From Paractinoplanes bogorensis (lineage in GTDB: Bacteria; Actinomycetota; Actinomycetes; Mycobacteriales; Micromonosporaceae), in contig NZ_JAHKKG010000006.1 in assembly GCF_018829635.1 (NCBI RefSeq), positions 646,908-710,907 on the forward strand: DNA of 64,000 nt, in the 5' to 3' direction. Position 1 is the stretch's first letter; the number at the start of each line of letters is the position of its first letter. Under the pieces are notes generated by a model. The model was not told the DNA's origin and did no database searches. It saw nothing but the letters and a program-made list of their open reading frames with translations. This document shows, piece after piece, positions 48,389 to 56,433 of this stretch. Both the position numbers and the translations under genes were made by a program.

Positions 48389-49171
48389 ATGAGCGATTAC
48401 GTCATGGGCCGCACGGCCGAGGAGTACGAGCGGCTCCGCCGCCAGGCGGCGGTCTGGGAGCGGGCCACCGGAAGGCTGCTCGACCTGGTCGGTCTGTCGC
48501 CCGGTGACCGCTGCCTCGACGTCGGGTGCGGCACCGGCGCGGTGATGGGGCTGATGGCCTCGCGCGGCGCGACCGTGACCGGAATTGATCTGGACCAGGA
48601 GGTAGGTCGGCGGGCCGCTGCGGACACCGGGGGCACCTATGTGGCGGCCGACGTCGAGCGGGACGACGACGCCGTGCCGGCCGGCGGCTTCGACCTGGTC
48701 TACGGCCGGCTGGTGCTGCTGCACGTGAGCGACCCGGCCGCCGTGCTGCGCCGCATGTGGCGGTGGGTGGCGCCGGGTGGCCGGCTGGTGGTGCAGGACT
48801 ACGACATGGACTCGGCCGAGAGTTTCCCGTCGTTGCCGGTCACCGAGGAGTGGCGGCGGGTCTTCCTCGGTGCGTACGAGGCCGCGGGCCGCGACTACCG
48901 GCTCGGCACCCGGCTGCCGGGGCTGTTCGCCGCGGCCGGGATCGGGGTGCCCGACCTGACCGATGTGGCCGGCCGGTTCGGCACCATGGCCGACACCGCG
49001 GGCATGCTGGCCGCCACCTATTCCAGCATCGCCCCGGTGGCGCTGGCCAAGGGCCTGATCACCGAGGCGCAGCGGGACGAGTTCCTGGCCGCGATCGCCC
49101 GGGCCGGCCGGGAGCAGCCCGAGGTCAGCATGATGTGGCCGCTTCTCATCGGGGCCGGGAAGCGCCGATAG
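48389..49171 (+). CDS. SAM-dependent methyltransferase
   Basis: A 260-residue class I methyltransferase. The SAM site is LDVGCGTGAVMGLMASRG with acidic GIDLDQEV after strand 2, then DLVYGRLVLLHVSDPAAVLRRMWRWVAPGG. The C-terminal part (AAAGIGVPDLTDVAGRFG, SMMWPLLIGAGKRR) is typical of small-molecule methyltransferases; substrate unknown. ATG 48389 has a very strong GGAGGGGGAG 8 nt upstream. Divergent from the giant LuxR gene across the 14-bp repeats; the 3' end overlaps the lacI gene by 26 nt on the other strand. Confidence 0.88.
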   Translation: MSDYVMGRTAEEYERLRRQAAVWERATGRLLDLVGLSPGDRCLDVGCGTGAVMGLMASRGATVTGIDLDQEVGRRAAADTGGTYVAADVERDDDAVPAGGFDLVYGRLVLLHVSDPAAVLRRMWRWVAPGGRLVVQDYDMDSAESFPSLPVTEEWRRVFLGAYEAAGRDYRLGTRLPGLFAAAGIGVPDLTDVAGRFGTMADTAGMLAATYSSIAPVALAKGLITEAQRDEFLAAIARAGREQPEVSMMWPLLIGAGKRR

Positions 49172-50174
49172 TGCTCTGCCGCGGCACGAGCCGGTGGGCG
49201 GCGCGCACCTCGATCCCGGGGACCGGGTCGGCGCTGCCCATCCGCAGCACCAGGCGCTCGACCGCGGTGCGGGCGATGGCCGCCTTGTCGGGGGAGATCG
49301 TGCTGATCGTGGGCCGCCCGTACCGGCCGTCCTCGATGTCGTCGTAGCCGATGATCGCCACGTCCTCGGGTACGCGCAGCCCCCGGCCCAGAATCGTATG
49401 GATCGCCCCGGACGCGACCAGGTCGCTGTAGCAGAACACGGCGTCCGGCGGGTCGTCCCGGTCGAGCAGCGCGGCCATCGCGGTGGCGCCGTCGGCCCGG
49501 TTGAAGCGGGCGGTGCCGATGACCAGCGACTCGTCGACGGCGAGGCCGGCCGTGGCGTGGGCGGCGCGGAATCCCCTCGTACGCAATTGGGCCGCCTCCC
49601 CGGTCGGGTAGGGCTGGTCGCCGATCGCCGCGATCCGTCGCCGTCCGATTTCGATCAGGTGGCCGACCGCCTCGGTGGAGGCCGCCACGTCATCGATGCC
49701 GACGTGGTCGAACGTTCCGTCCGAGCGGCGCTCACCCAGCACGACCAGGGGCAGGGCCGGATCCCGTACGGACAGATCGTCCTGGGAAAGCCCCAGTGGA
49801 CTGAAGATCATGCCGTCCAGCAGCAACTGGCGGGTGCCCCGTCCGAGGAGAGCGGATTCGTGGGCGGGGTCGCCGTCGGTCTGGTCGACGAGCACGTTGT
49901 AGCCGGCCGACCGCGCGGCCGGGATGATCGCCTGGAGCAGTTCGGCGAAGTACGGGGTGTCGAGATAGGGCACCACGACGACGATCTGACCCGAGCGGCC
50001 GTTGGCCAGGTTGCGGGCCAGCACGTTGGGGCGGTAGCCGAGCTGCGCGATGGCGCGCTCGACCTTCGCACGGGTGGCGTCGGTGACCCGGGCGTAGCCG
50101 TTGACCACGTTGGAGACGGTGCGCGGCGAGACGCCGGCCAGCTCCGCGACGTCGCGCAGCGTAGTTTCCCGCAT
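49146..50174 (-). CDS. LacI-family repressor of the sugar ABC/GH51 operon
   Basis: A 342-residue LacI protein. HTH: TLRDVAELAGVSPRTVSNVVNGYARVTDATRAKV, then hinge LGYRPNVLARNLANGRSGQI and a sugar-binding effector domain (DAVFCYSDLVASGAI; DVAIIGYDDIEDGRYGRPTISTI). It is divergent from the sugar-transport operon, and a perfect 14-bp palindrome lies in the shared gap 70 nt ahead of its start. The effector is likely arabinose or an arabino-oligosaccharide, inferred from the GH51 gene. The 3' end overlaps the methyltransferase gene by 26 nt. Confidence 0.92.
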   Translation of the reverse strand: MRETTLRDVAELAGVSPRTVSNVVNGYARVTDATRAKVERAIAQLGYRPNVLARNLANGRSGQIVVVVPYLDTPYFAELLQAIIPAARSAGYNVLVDQTDGDPAHESALLGRGTRQLLLDGMIFSPLGLSQDDLSVRDPALPLVVLGERRSDGTFDHVGIDDVAASTEAVGHLIEIGRRRIAAIGDQPYPTGEAAQLRTRGFRAAHATAGLAVDESLVIGTARFNRADGATAMAALLDRDDPPDAVFCYSDLVASGAIHTILGRGLRVPEDVAIIGYDDIEDGRYGRPTISTISPDKAAIARTAVERLVLRMGSADPVPGIEVRAAHRLVPRQSTIGASRPR

Positions 50175-50243
50175 TGATCACGTCCTTCGATATTTCCGGC
50201 CGGTTACCCCTTGCCAGGGCGCGACGACCGGGGGCATGCTCTT

Positions 50244-50257
50244 TTGCAGCGCTGCAA
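50244..50257. promoter_or_regulatory. LacI operator of the arabinoside operon
   Basis: TTGCAGCGCTGCAA is a perfect 14-bp palindrome in the 232-bp divergent gap between lacI and the binding-protein gene. Its first half could also serve as a -35 (TTGCAG, 16-nt spacer, TACAAC at 50266-50271), so binding would block polymerase directly. Confidence 0.75.
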
Positions 50258-50406
50258 TCGCACCTTACAACGCATCTTCACCGGCGAGAGTGCACTCCCC
50301 TCACCCTCCTCGGCATCCCATCCACAGCGTGCCGTGGCACGTGTGCATCACTGTCGGTGATGGACGCTGCCCTGGGAACGGCGCGCCGTGACTCAGGAGG
50401 CCAGGA

Positions 50407-51756
50407 ATGCGCAAGATCCCCGCCGCCGTGCTCGGCCTGACCCTCGTGCTCGCCACGTCCGCCTGCGGAGGCGACGACAAGAGCGACGCCGGAACCGCCG
50501 CCAAGCCGACCAACTGCACCAACAAGATCGTCAACGAGGCCGCGCCCCGGGTGCTGGTCTGGGCCTGGTACCCGAACATGGCCAAGGTCGTCGACAACTT
50601 CAACCAGCAGCACACCGACGTGCAGGTGTGCTGGACCAACGCCGGGCAGGGCCAGCCCGAGTACGAGAAGTTCCAGACCGCGATCTCGGCCCGGAAGGGC
50701 GCGCCCGACGTCATCATGCTCGAGGCCGACCAGCTCGTCGGCTTCGAGATCCAGGACGCGCTGGTCGACCTGGCCCCCTACGGCGCCGGTGACGTCAAGA
50801 AGAACTTCAGCGACGGCGCCTGGAAGGACGTCTCGCAGGGCAACGCCGTCTACGCGATCCCGGTCGACGGCGGCCCGATGGCGCTGATCTACCGCACCGA
50901 CGTCTTCGACAAGTACGGGATCAAACCCCCGAAGACCTGGTCCGAGTACGCCGATGCGGCCGCCAGGGTGAAAGCGGCCGGCGGCCCGGTGTTCGGCGAC
51001 TTCGGCAGCAACGTACCCGCCGTGACGACCGCCCTGATGATCCAGAAGGGCGCGCAACCGTTCGTCTACGACCTGGCCGACAAGCAGAAGATCACGATCA
51101 AGCTGGACGACCAGGCCACCAAGGACGTGCTGACCTACTGGGGCGACCTCGCGGCCAAGGGGCTGGTCGGCAAGGAGGACCAGTTCACCACCGACTACAT
51201 CGCGGGCATGGTCGGCGGCAAGTACGCCACGTACGTCTCGGCCGCCTGGGCGCCCGGCTATCTCACCGGCTCGGGCGTGGGTGCGGGCAAGGACAAGGGC
51301 AAGTTCGCCGTCGCGCCGCTGCCGCAGTGGGACGCGGCGAACCCGGTCTCGGTCAACTGGGGCGGGTCCGCGTTCGCGGTCACCTCGCAGGCCGCCGACA
51401 AGGCCCTGTCGGCGAAGGTGGCGATGGGGATCTACGCCGACGAGGCCTCGCTGACCGACGGCTGGAAGACGCAGACGATCTTCCCGCTCAACCAGGGCGT
51501 GCTGAAGTCGGACGAGTTCGTCAACGCCAAGGTCGGCTTCTTCAACGGGCAGACCGCGAACAAGGACATCTACATCCCGGCCGAGAACGCGTACAAGGGA
51601 GCGGTCTACAGCCCGTTCACGGTGTTCTATTACGCCCAGCTGCAGGCCCAGATCGTCAAGATTCTCGGCGGTAAGACGACCGGCGCCCAGGCCGCGACCG
51701 ATCTGCACAACCAGGTCGTCGAATACGCCAAGACGCAGGGCTTCACGGTGAGCTGA
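50407..51756 (+). CDS. Sugar ABC transporter substrate-binding lipoprotein
   Basis: A 449-residue family 1 solute-binding protein (CUT1 type) with lipoprotein signal MRKIPAAVLGLTLVLATSAC (Cys 20). Typical CUT1 blocks are VLVWAWYPNMAKVVDNFNQQ, PDVIMLEADQLVGF, YAIPVDGGPMALIYRTDVFDKYGI and VNWGGSAFAVTSQ. It should bind an oligosaccharide at the cell surface; arabino- or arabinoxylo-oligosaccharide is inferred from the operon. ATG 50407 has AGGAGG 8 nt upstream. First gene of a four-gene operon; the permease gene begins 2 nt after its stop. Confidence 0.92.
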   Translation: MRKIPAAVLGLTLVLATSACGGDDKSDAGTAAKPTNCTNKIVNEAAPRVLVWAWYPNMAKVVDNFNQQHTDVQVCWTNAGQGQPEYEKFQTAISARKGAPDVIMLEADQLVGFEIQDALVDLAPYGAGDVKKNFSDGAWKDVSQGNAVYAIPVDGGPMALIYRTDVFDKYGIKPPKTWSEYADAAARVKAAGGPVFGDFGSNVPAVTTALMIQKGAQPFVYDLADKQKITIKLDDQATKDVLTYWGDLAAKGLVGKEDQFTTDYIAGMVGGKYATYVSAAWAPGYLTGSGVGAGKDKGKFAVAPLPQWDAANPVSVNWGGSAFAVTSQAADKALSAKVAMGIYADEASLTDGWKTQTIFPLNQGVLKSDEFVNAKVGFFNGQTANKDIYIPAENAYKGAVYSPFTVFYYAQLQAQIVKILGGKTTGAQAATDLHNQVVEYAKTQGFTVS

Positions 51757-51758
51757 CG

Positions 51759-52631
51759 ATGACCGCACGTCGTACGGGATGGCTCTTCGTTCTTCCGTTC
51801 CTGCTCGTCTTCGTGGCGTTTCTGCTGGCCCCGCTGCTCTATGCCGGCTACCTCAGCCTCTATACCAAGGGCCTGGCCACCGGAACGACGTTCGCCGGAT
51901 TCGACAATTACACGCGGGCCTTCGGCGATCCGTCGTTCCGGAAAGGCCTGCGGTTCGTGCTCAAATTCAGCGTCGTCGTGATCCCGCTGCAGATCCTGGT
52001 GGCGCTGATCGCGGCGCTCGTGCTCGACGAGGTGACCGGCCGGCTCGCTCGATTCAGCCGGTTGGTCATTTTCCTCCCGTACGCCGTACCGGCCGTTCTC
52101 GGTGCTCTCATGTGGGGGTTTCTCTACAGCCCGAGTTTCGGCCCGATCGAGCAGGTCGCGGCCGCGTTCGACGTGCGGGCACCGTTTCTGCTGAGCCAGG
52201 GGAACATCTTCTACGGTCTGCTGAATGTGGTGACCTGGCAGTGGTCCGGCTACTACATGATCATCATTTACGCCGCGCTCCGGAGCATCGACACATCGCT
52301 CTACGAGGCGGCCCGGATCGACGGGGCGAACGCGCGCCAGATCGCCCTGCGCGTCAAGGTGCCGATGGTGTCGTCGGCCCTCGCGCTGATCCTGATCTTC
52401 TCGCTGATCGGCACGCTGCAGTTCTTCACCGAACCGCAGATCCTGACCCCGATCGCCAACGGCTCGGTGACGCCCGATTTCACGCCCAACATCTACGCGT
52501 ACTTCCTGGCCTTCCGCTACGCCCAGTTCAACTACGCGTCGGCGATCTCGTTCTCGCTCGGTTTCGTGGTGTTCCTGGTGGTGGCGATCTTCATGTACGC
52601 CACCCGTAAGCGCGGAGGGCTGTTCACATGA
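51759..52631 (+). CDS. Sugar ABC transporter permease (MalF type)
   Basis: A 290-residue CUT1 permease with six hydrophobic helices. The EAA loop reads YEAARIDGANARQIALRVKVPMV, which docks on the ATPase. The N-terminus TARRTGWLFVLPFLLVFVAF is typical. No ATPase gene is in the operon; in actinobacteria a shared MsiK-type ATPase usually serves such transporters. Its stop overlaps the next permease start by 4 nt. Confidence 0.93.
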   Translation: MTARRTGWLFVLPFLLVFVAFLLAPLLYAGYLSLYTKGLATGTTFAGFDNYTRAFGDPSFRKGLRFVLKFSVVVIPLQILVALIAALVLDEVTGRLARFSRLVIFLPYAVPAVLGALMWGFLYSPSFGPIEQVAAAFDVRAPFLLSQGNIFYGLLNVVTWQWSGYYMIIIYAALRSIDTSLYEAARIDGANARQIALRVKVPMVSSALALILIFSLIGTLQFFTEPQILTPIANGSVTPDFTPNIYAYFLAFRYAQFNYASAISFSLGFVVFLVVAIFMYATRKRGGLFT

Positions 52632-53473
52632 GACCTCGCCACGTCGGGGCCAAACTGCTGCTGCTCGCCCTGTGCGCGTATTTCCTCGTACCGGTGTGGT
52701 GGCTGCTGGTGGCCAGCACGAAGAACGCCGAGGCACTCTTCTCCGGTTCGGGAGCGCTGTGGTTCGACGGTTTCCACCTCGTCGCCAATCTGCGCGACCT
52801 GTTCACCTTCAACAACGGCGAGTTCGGCCGCTGGCTGGGTAATTCGGTGCTGTACGCGCTGGCCGGCGGCGTCGGCTGCACGGTCATCTCCGTGCCGGCC
52901 GGCTACGGCTTCGCGAAATACTCGTTCCGCGGCCGCAATCTGGTGTTCGCGCTCGTGCTCGGCGCGGTCATGGTGCCGCTGACCGCGCTGGTCATCCCGA
53001 CGTTCGTGCTCATGTCCAACGTGGGGTTGGTCGACACGGTCTGGGCGGTGATCCTGCCGTCCCTGCTCAGCCCGTTCGCGGTCTATCTGATGCGCGTTTA
53101 CGCGGCCGGGTCGGTGCCGGACGAACTGCTCGATGCCGCGCGCCTGGACGGAGCCGGTGAGCTGCGTACGTTCGTACGGGTGGCGCTGCCTCTGATGCGC
53201 CCCGGCGTGATCACCGTGCTGCTGCTGTCGATCGTCACCACCTGGAACAATTTCTTCCTGCCGCTGACCATGCTGTCGAGCTCGAAACTGTTCCCGCTGC
53301 CCGTCGGCATCGGGTTGTGGACGCAATTGGCCAGCTCGAACAACGCCGGCGGGCAATCCCTGTGGAACCTCATCATCGTCGGTTCGCTGGTGTCGATCGT
53401 GCCGCTGATCGTCGCCTTCCTCACCCTCCAGAAATACTGGCAGGGCGGGTTGTCCGTCGGGAGCCTGAAATGA
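52628..53473 (+). CDS. Sugar ABC transporter permease (MalG type)
   Basis: A 281-residue CUT1 permease, partner of the preceding one. The EAA loop is PDELLDAARLDGAGELRTFVRVALPLMRPG, and the C-terminus ends FLTLQKYWQGGLSVGSLK as in MalG relatives. Six helices. Start and stop both overlap neighbouring genes by 4 nt (ATGA), so permeases and hydrolase are translated in a coupled fashion. Confidence 0.93.
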   Translation: MRPRHVGAKLLLLALCAYFLVPVWWLLVASTKNAEALFSGSGALWFDGFHLVANLRDLFTFNNGEFGRWLGNSVLYALAGGVGCTVISVPAGYGFAKYSFRGRNLVFALVLGAVMVPLTALVIPTFVLMSNVGLVDTVWAVILPSLLSPFAVYLMRVYAAGSVPDELLDAARLDGAGELRTFVRVALPLMRPGVITVLLLSIVTTWNNFFLPLTMLSSSKLFPLPVGIGLWTQLASSNNAGGQSLWNLIIVGSLVSIVPLIVAFLTLQKYWQGGLSVGSLK

Positions 53474-54954
53474 CCCTGCACGCCTCGCTCCACCTCGATC
53501 CGGCCCGGGTGGTCGCCCCGGTCTCCCGCCGCACGTTCGGCTCGTTCGTCGAACACATGGGCCGGTGCGTCTACGGCGGCATCTACGAACCCGCGCATCC
53601 GTCGGCCGGCGCGGACGGTTTCCGGCAGGACGTGCTCGCCCTGGTGCGCGAACTCGGCGTCTCCGTGGTGCGTTATCCGGGCGGCAATTTCGTCTCCGGA
53701 TACCGCTGGGAGGACGGCGTGGGCCCGGTTTCCGAACGGCCGGTGCGGCGCGATCTGGCCTGGCACAGCCTGGAGACCAATGAGGTCGGCATCGACGAGT
53801 TCATGCGCTGGGCGGCGCTGGCCGGCGTGGAGGTCATGTACGCGCTCAATCTCGGCACCCGCGGCGTCCAGGAGGCGCTGGACGTGCACGAGTATCTGAC
53901 GTTCCCCGGCGGCACCGCATTGTCGGACCGGCGCGGCGGGAAACCGTACGGGATAAGCATGTTCTGCCTCGGCAACGAGATGGACGGACCCTGGCAGACC
54001 GGCCACAAAACCGCTTCCGCGTACGGTCGACTGGCCGCCGAAACCGCCCGTGCGCTCCGATCGGCCGATCCCGGGATCGAACTCATCGCATGCGGCAGCT
54101 CGAATTCGTCGATGCCCACGTTCGGCGCGTGGGAGGCCACGGTTCTCGAGATCGCCTACGACACGGTCGATTCCATCTCGGCCCACGCCTATTACGAGCC
54201 GGTCGACGGTGACCTGGCGTCCTTCCTGGCCTCGGCCGTCGACATGGACCATTTCATCGACAGCGTGGCCGCCACCGCCGACAGCGTGGGCGCACGCCGG
54301 AAATCGCCGAAGCGCATAAACATCTCGTTCGACGAATGGAACGTCTGGTACCACAGCCGTTTCATGGCCGAGCCGCAAACCGAATGGACGACGGCACCGC
54401 GCCTGATCGAGGATGCGTACAACGTGGCCGATGCGGTCGTGGTCGGCAGCCTGCTGATCGCACTGCTACGCCACAGCGACCGCGTAACGGCGGCGTGCCA
54501 GGCCCAGCTGGTCAACGTGATCGCCCCGATCCGCGCCGAACCGGACGGTCCCGCTTGGCGCCAGACCATCTTCCACCCGTACGCACTGACGTCCCGCCTG
54601 GCCGCCGGTACGGTCCTGGACGTGGTCGTCGACGCGCCACTCTACGAAACCGACCGTTACGGACCCGTCCCCGTGATCGACGCCGTAGCAACCCTCGACG
54701 AGGGCCTGTCGATCTTCGCCGTCAACCGCAGCCTCACCGACTCCACCGAGCTGACGTTCTCGACGGCGGCTTTCCCGGGGGCGTGGCGGGCCGGCGAGGC
54801 GTGGCTGGTCTCCGACGCCGACCTGACCGCTACGAACACGCAGGCGGCCCCGGACCGCGTCGTTCCTCGCCCGCTGGACGTCAGCCTTGACGGCGATGCG
54901 GTCACGGCAGTACTGCCACCGGTCTCCTGGTCAGCCATCCGCCTGACCTGCTAG
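53470..54954 (+). CDS. abfA: Alpha-L-arabinofuranosidase, GH51
   Basis: A 494-residue GH51 enzyme that removes arabinofuranose side chains from arabinan or arabinoxylan oligosaccharides. Sequence hallmarks: FGSFVEHMGRCVYGGIYEP at the start, RYPGGNFVSGYRWEDGVGP, acid/base Glu 170 in CLGNEMDGPWQ, nucleophile Glu 289 in SFDEWNVWY and a beta-sandwich C-terminal domain. No signal peptide, so it works in the cytoplasm on sugars brought in by the ABC system encoded just upstream. The ATG overlaps the permease stop. It probably cooperates with the GH120 xylosidase at 7772. The symbol is given because family and context agree. Confidence 0.93.
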   Translation: MTLHASLHLDPARVVAPVSRRTFGSFVEHMGRCVYGGIYEPAHPSAGADGFRQDVLALVRELGVSVVRYPGGNFVSGYRWEDGVGPVSERPVRRDLAWHSLETNEVGIDEFMRWAALAGVEVMYALNLGTRGVQEALDVHEYLTFPGGTALSDRRGGKPYGISMFCLGNEMDGPWQTGHKTASAYGRLAAETARALRSADPGIELIACGSSNSSMPTFGAWEATVLEIAYDTVDSISAHAYYEPVDGDLASFLASAVDMDHFIDSVAATADSVGARRKSPKRINISFDEWNVWYHSRFMAEPQTEWTTAPRLIEDAYNVADAVVVGSLLIALLRHSDRVTAACQAQLVNVIAPIRAEPDGPAWRQTIFHPYALTSRLAAGTVLDVVVDAPLYETDRYGPVPVIDAVATLDEGLSIFAVNRSLTDSTELTFSTAAFPGAWRAGEAWLVSDADLTATNTQAAPDRVVPRPLDVSLDGDAVTAVLPPVSWSAIRLTC

Positions 54955-55002
54955 CCCGAACGACCAGTCCCTTCCGGACGGACGCGTCAGTACCCTGCGC
55001 GG

Positions 55003-56379
55003 GTGTCCTTCGAACAGGTTCCTTCGTACCTCTGGCATTACGCGCAGAACCAGCCGTCGCTGGCCGATGCGGCCGCGGAAACGAAGCGCTTCCTGGAGGA
55101 TCTGGCCTTGGAGGGCGCTATCGACACTCACCTGGTCGAGGCGCGTCCGAAGACCTTCGACTCTTACCGGACGAAGTCCGAGAAGACTCGAGAGGACGGC
55201 ACACCCAAGTACCTGGATCCCGCGAAGGAGATCCACGACTGTGTCGCAGCCCGGGTGATCGTCTACACCACGCGTGCTCGTAACGACCTGGCCGGGCTGA
55301 TCGTGAGCAGCTGTCCTTATCTCGAGAGGGAGAATCCCGGCGAGAAGAGGAACAACGGCTACGACAGCGAACACATCGTCATCTCCGGCATACACGACGA
55401 AGCCGTCCTGCGCCGGTTTCCCGCGCTCGTCGCCTACTTCGACCAATATCAGGGTCTGGAGATTCAGGTGCGGAGTGTGGCCGGCCATGCTTGGGCGGAG
55501 TACGAGCACGACGTCCGTTACAAGGCTGAGGCGTACCGAACGCTGAGCGAGCGTGAGAAGCGGCGTGTGGATCAGCTGTTCGTCGAGGCGGGCGGCATGC
55601 GCCGATACATGGACAAGATCTTCGATGAGATCGAGGAGCGACTCCGGCCCCAAGCGGCCGTTGAGGCCGGTTCGGCCGATGAGCCTGTCCTCTCCGAGGA
55701 CGAGCCGCCGACGGAGGCGCTTGATCCGACCCCCATTGACGCCGACACGCTGAGCGCGTTCATCGCCGCCCGTTTTCCCCGTGACGAGCCGGGTGATCCG
55801 TGGTCGATTCACGAGCTCGTCGACCACTTGGCGGCGCTCGAAGTGACCACGGTTGGTGAGCTGGAAGAGGTGCTGGCCAACCTCGACACGGGCCAGGTCG
55901 CGCGTCTCATGGACTATCCGACCGAGACGAGTGGCGTCCGGAGGCTGGACGACGAACTGCTGGCGGTGTTTCTCGACCGTTACGTCAAAGCGGCCGCGCC
56001 TGGCCGGTGGAGCCTTCTCTCTCTGCGGCTACGTCGTGTCCGTGGCCAGTTCACTATCTATTCGCTGGAAGACGCTGACGGTATGCGGCGGCCCGTTGCC
56101 GCCGCGCGGGCACTCCGCGACGTGGTGAGGTTTGTCGCGGCGCGCGAGGGCATCGCGGCGACAATCATCGACGGGGCCATCGCCACTGACCGACTCCATG
56201 TGCCATCGGGCTGGGCGCCCAAGAAAGTCGAGACATCAAACGGCCCGGTCTACGTCGCGACGAACCTGACCCGCGCGTCCGCGGAAAGCCTGATGGGACA
56301 GTTGGTCTCCAGGGTCCCCGGCTCGGGTCTGAGGATCAAACGGGCGGGTGATCTCCTGTTCGAGTCCCCGCCGGCATAG
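55003..56379 (+). CDS. RelA/SpoT-domain alarmone synthetase-like protein with long C-terminal extension
   Basis: A 458-residue protein. Residues 1-215 form a (p)ppGpp-synthetase fold like the small alarmone synthetases: RPKTFDSYRTKSEK (48-61), Asp 79 in EIHDCVAARVIVY, GYDSEH (119-124), and LEIQVRSVAGHAWAEYEHDVRYK with Glu 153. These catalytic positions all look intact. There is no hydrolase domain and no TGS/ACT regulatory part. Instead a ~240-residue C-terminal extension follows, of a type I do not recognise. Toxic members (ToxSAS) and the CapRel phage sensor have this kind of single synthetase domain with an extra regulatory part. Start GTG 55003 with TACCCT 6 nt upstream (leaderless type). 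Confidence 0.82.
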   Translation: MSFEQVPSYLWHYAQNQPSLADAAAETKRFLEDLALEGAIDTHLVEARPKTFDSYRTKSEKTREDGTPKYLDPAKEIHDCVAARVIVYTTRARNDLAGLIVSSCPYLERENPGEKRNNGYDSEHIVISGIHDEAVLRRFPALVAYFDQYQGLEIQVRSVAGHAWAEYEHDVRYKAEAYRTLSEREKRRVDQLFVEAGGMRRYMDKIFDEIEERLRPQAAVEAGSADEPVLSEDEPPTEALDPTPIDADTLSAFIAARFPRDEPGDPWSIHELVDHLAALEVTTVGELEEVLANLDTGQVARLMDYPTETSGVRRLDDELLAVFLDRYVKAAAPGRWSLLSLRLRRVRGQFTIYSLEDADGMRRPVAAARALRDVVRFVAAREGIAATIIDGAIATDRLHVPSGWAPKKVETSNGPVYVATNLTRASAESLMGQLVSRVPGSGLRIKRAGDLLFESPPA

Positions 56380-56433
56380 GCCGGGGCGTTGTCTCGGTCT
56401 GAAGCCGCCTGACCCCGCAGTAGCGTTCCGGGT

